Shown here piece by piece: positions 15,189 to 15,883 of a stretch of DNA of 15,883 nucleotides. The notes under the pieces were generated by a model that saw only the letters and a program-made list of their open reading frames with translations, was not told where the DNA came from and did not search any database. The position numbers and the translations under genes are program-made. The DNA is from Bradyrhizobium sp. Its GTDB lineage: Bacteria > Pseudomonadota > Alphaproteobacteria > Rhizobiales > Xanthobacteraceae. Within the stretch, counting starts at the first letter, position 1; the number at the start of each line of letters is the position of its first letter. The stretch lies in assembly GCA_028290165.1 (NCBI GenBank), contig JAQGKJ010000797.1, forward strand, positions 1-15,883. The letters run 5' to 3'.

Positions 15189-15215
15189 AAGAAGGACCCG
15201 AGTTACTCCCGCGCC
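15176..15215. terminator. Hairpin shared by two convergent stop codons
   Basis: GGTGCGGGAGTA (15176-15187) pairs with TACTCCCGCGCC (15204-15215) over twelve positions, one of them T-G, around a 16-base loop. The left arm holds the last codons and stop of the COG4705 gene, the right arm those of opgH; both proteins end Arg-Glu-stop. No T-run follows on either strand, so it is a bidirectional terminator candidate or a 3'-end stabiliser rather than a standard intrinsic terminator. Confidence 0.5.
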
Positions 15216-15883
15216 TGACCGCGGGGCATCGCGCAAAGGGTCTGGAGCATTGCCGCCGAATTGAGAACCGCAAATTTCTCGCGCGAAGCAAGATAACCGA
15301 CCGCTTCGTCAAAGGTTTGTGCGTCTTCGATTTTCGCGCGCGCAATAGCCAAATCCGGGTCGATTTGGCCGCGATTGCGGGGCTTGCCAGTCGGCAGGTT
15401 CATCAAATGATTTTCCAGCAACTGGCTGTTGTTGCAGAGTTCCAACAGAGGACAACCGACTGCCTCATCGGGGCCGTTCGCCAACTCGTTTGCGCGAACC
15501 AAGACCCGCGGCGGAGCGGTTTGCTCGGGGGTGCGAAACAGCCTGGAGTCAGAGTTGGAGGCTTTGGATGACAGCATCGCGATTGGAATGCACAGCAGCA
15601 GGCCGACAACGACGGGCGCCATCCAAAGCAGCAGCGGCAACGACACCGCGAACGCACTGGCAGCCATGGCAGCACCAACGAGCGTGGGCAATGCATATTT
15701 ACGGAATAATTCACTGCGAGGCAGTGCGCCGTCATCGCGGCGCTGAACCTGCCAGCCTGCATCGCGTCCCAGCAGGATTTCTCCGACCGCCGTGGATTGA
15801 AAGACCATCATGACGGGCGCGGTCAGGCCCGACAGAAACGTCTCGGCAATGACGCCTGCAAAAACGACCAACCCTCCCCCGAA
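15203..15883 (-). CDS. opgH: OpgH/MdoH glucan biosynthesis glucosyltransferase, C-terminal part
   Basis: The frame is open to the right edge (FGGGLVVFAGVIAETFLSG...), so the 5' end and catalytic domain lie outside; about 226 C-terminal residues are present. Seen: AETFLSGLTAPVMMVFQSTAVGEILLGRDAGWQVQRRDDG, then two membrane segments (LPTLVGAAMAASAFAVSLPL and LLLWMAPVVVGLLLCIPIAML) and a soluble tail with RLFRTPEQTAPPRVL. The order 'SxxLAPxMMxFxS...LLGRxxGWxxQRRDDG' followed by two helices is the C-terminus of OpgH, which in the inner membrane polymerises UDP-glucose into the backbone of periplasmic osmoregulated glucans. opgG is usually its neighbour upstream, outside this window. Fourteen bases separate its stop from that of the convergent gene. 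Confidence 0.9.
   Translation of the reverse strand, partial: FGGGLVVFAGVIAETFLSGLTAPVMMVFQSTAVGEILLGRDAGWQVQRRDDGALPRSELFRKYALPTLVGAAMAASAFAVSLPLLLWMAPVVVGLLLCIPIAMLSSKASNSDSRLFRTPEQTAPPRVLVRANELANGPDEAVGCPLLELCNNSQLLENHLMNLPTGKPRNRGQIDPDLAIARAKIEDAQTFDEAVGYLASREKFAVLNSAAMLQTLCAMPRGQARE

Overview
The window looks like chromosomal DNA of a GC-rich alphaproteobacterium, most likely a Bradyrhizobium-type member of the Nitrobacteraceae. This is inferred from overall base composition, codon use and the mix of gene families (Kup, DUF1800/DUF1501 pair, OpgH, TfdA-type dioxygenase); no rRNA or tRNA is present to settle it. There is no CRISPR array and no recognisable insertion sequence.

Left third (1-7155): an ensemble of mostly minus-strand genes, several of them broken. 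It opens with the 3' end of a NAD-malic enzyme gene carrying two consecutive in-frame stop codons (22-27). A convergent kup potassium-uptake gene (476-2374) is intact. Next come a 61-codon conserved-looking small gene (2651-2836), an MFS/folate-biopterin-like transporter interrupted by one TGA where Trp is expected (3572-3574), a DUF1501 gene broken by three deletions (4408-5570), and its intact DUF1800 partner (5590-7155). Three broken genes within about 5.6 kb point to decay of accessory functions, or to assembly error that must be excluded.

Middle (7156-12779): a gene-poor interval with two possible short hydrophobic peptides on the minus strand, then a plus-strand catabolic-looking block. 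A strong 22-bp perfect palindrome (8114-8135) sits over the predicted -10 region of a nitroreductase-MarR-nitroreductase operon (8154-10184). The two nitroreductases are paralogues with the same C-terminal extension, and the MarR protein is the obvious candidate to bind the palindrome. A TauD/TfdA-type 2-oxoglutarate dioxygenase (10510-11397) and an enolase-superfamily dehydratase (11565-12779) follow, each with its own ribosome-binding site.

Right third (12780-15883): minus-strand small membrane protein (12833-13078) and GNAT acetyltransferase (13207-13680), then a roughly 59-codon small membrane protein gene disrupted by a one-base homopolymer frameshift (13743-13921) behind a possible FixK/FNR-like promoter. 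An AT-richer gene-poor interval follows. Next is a COG4705-type eight-helix membrane protein with a fourfold internal repeat (14421-15188). It converges on the C-terminal part of opgH (glucan glucosyltransferase), which runs off the right edge. The last codons of these two convergent genes form one 12-bp hairpin.
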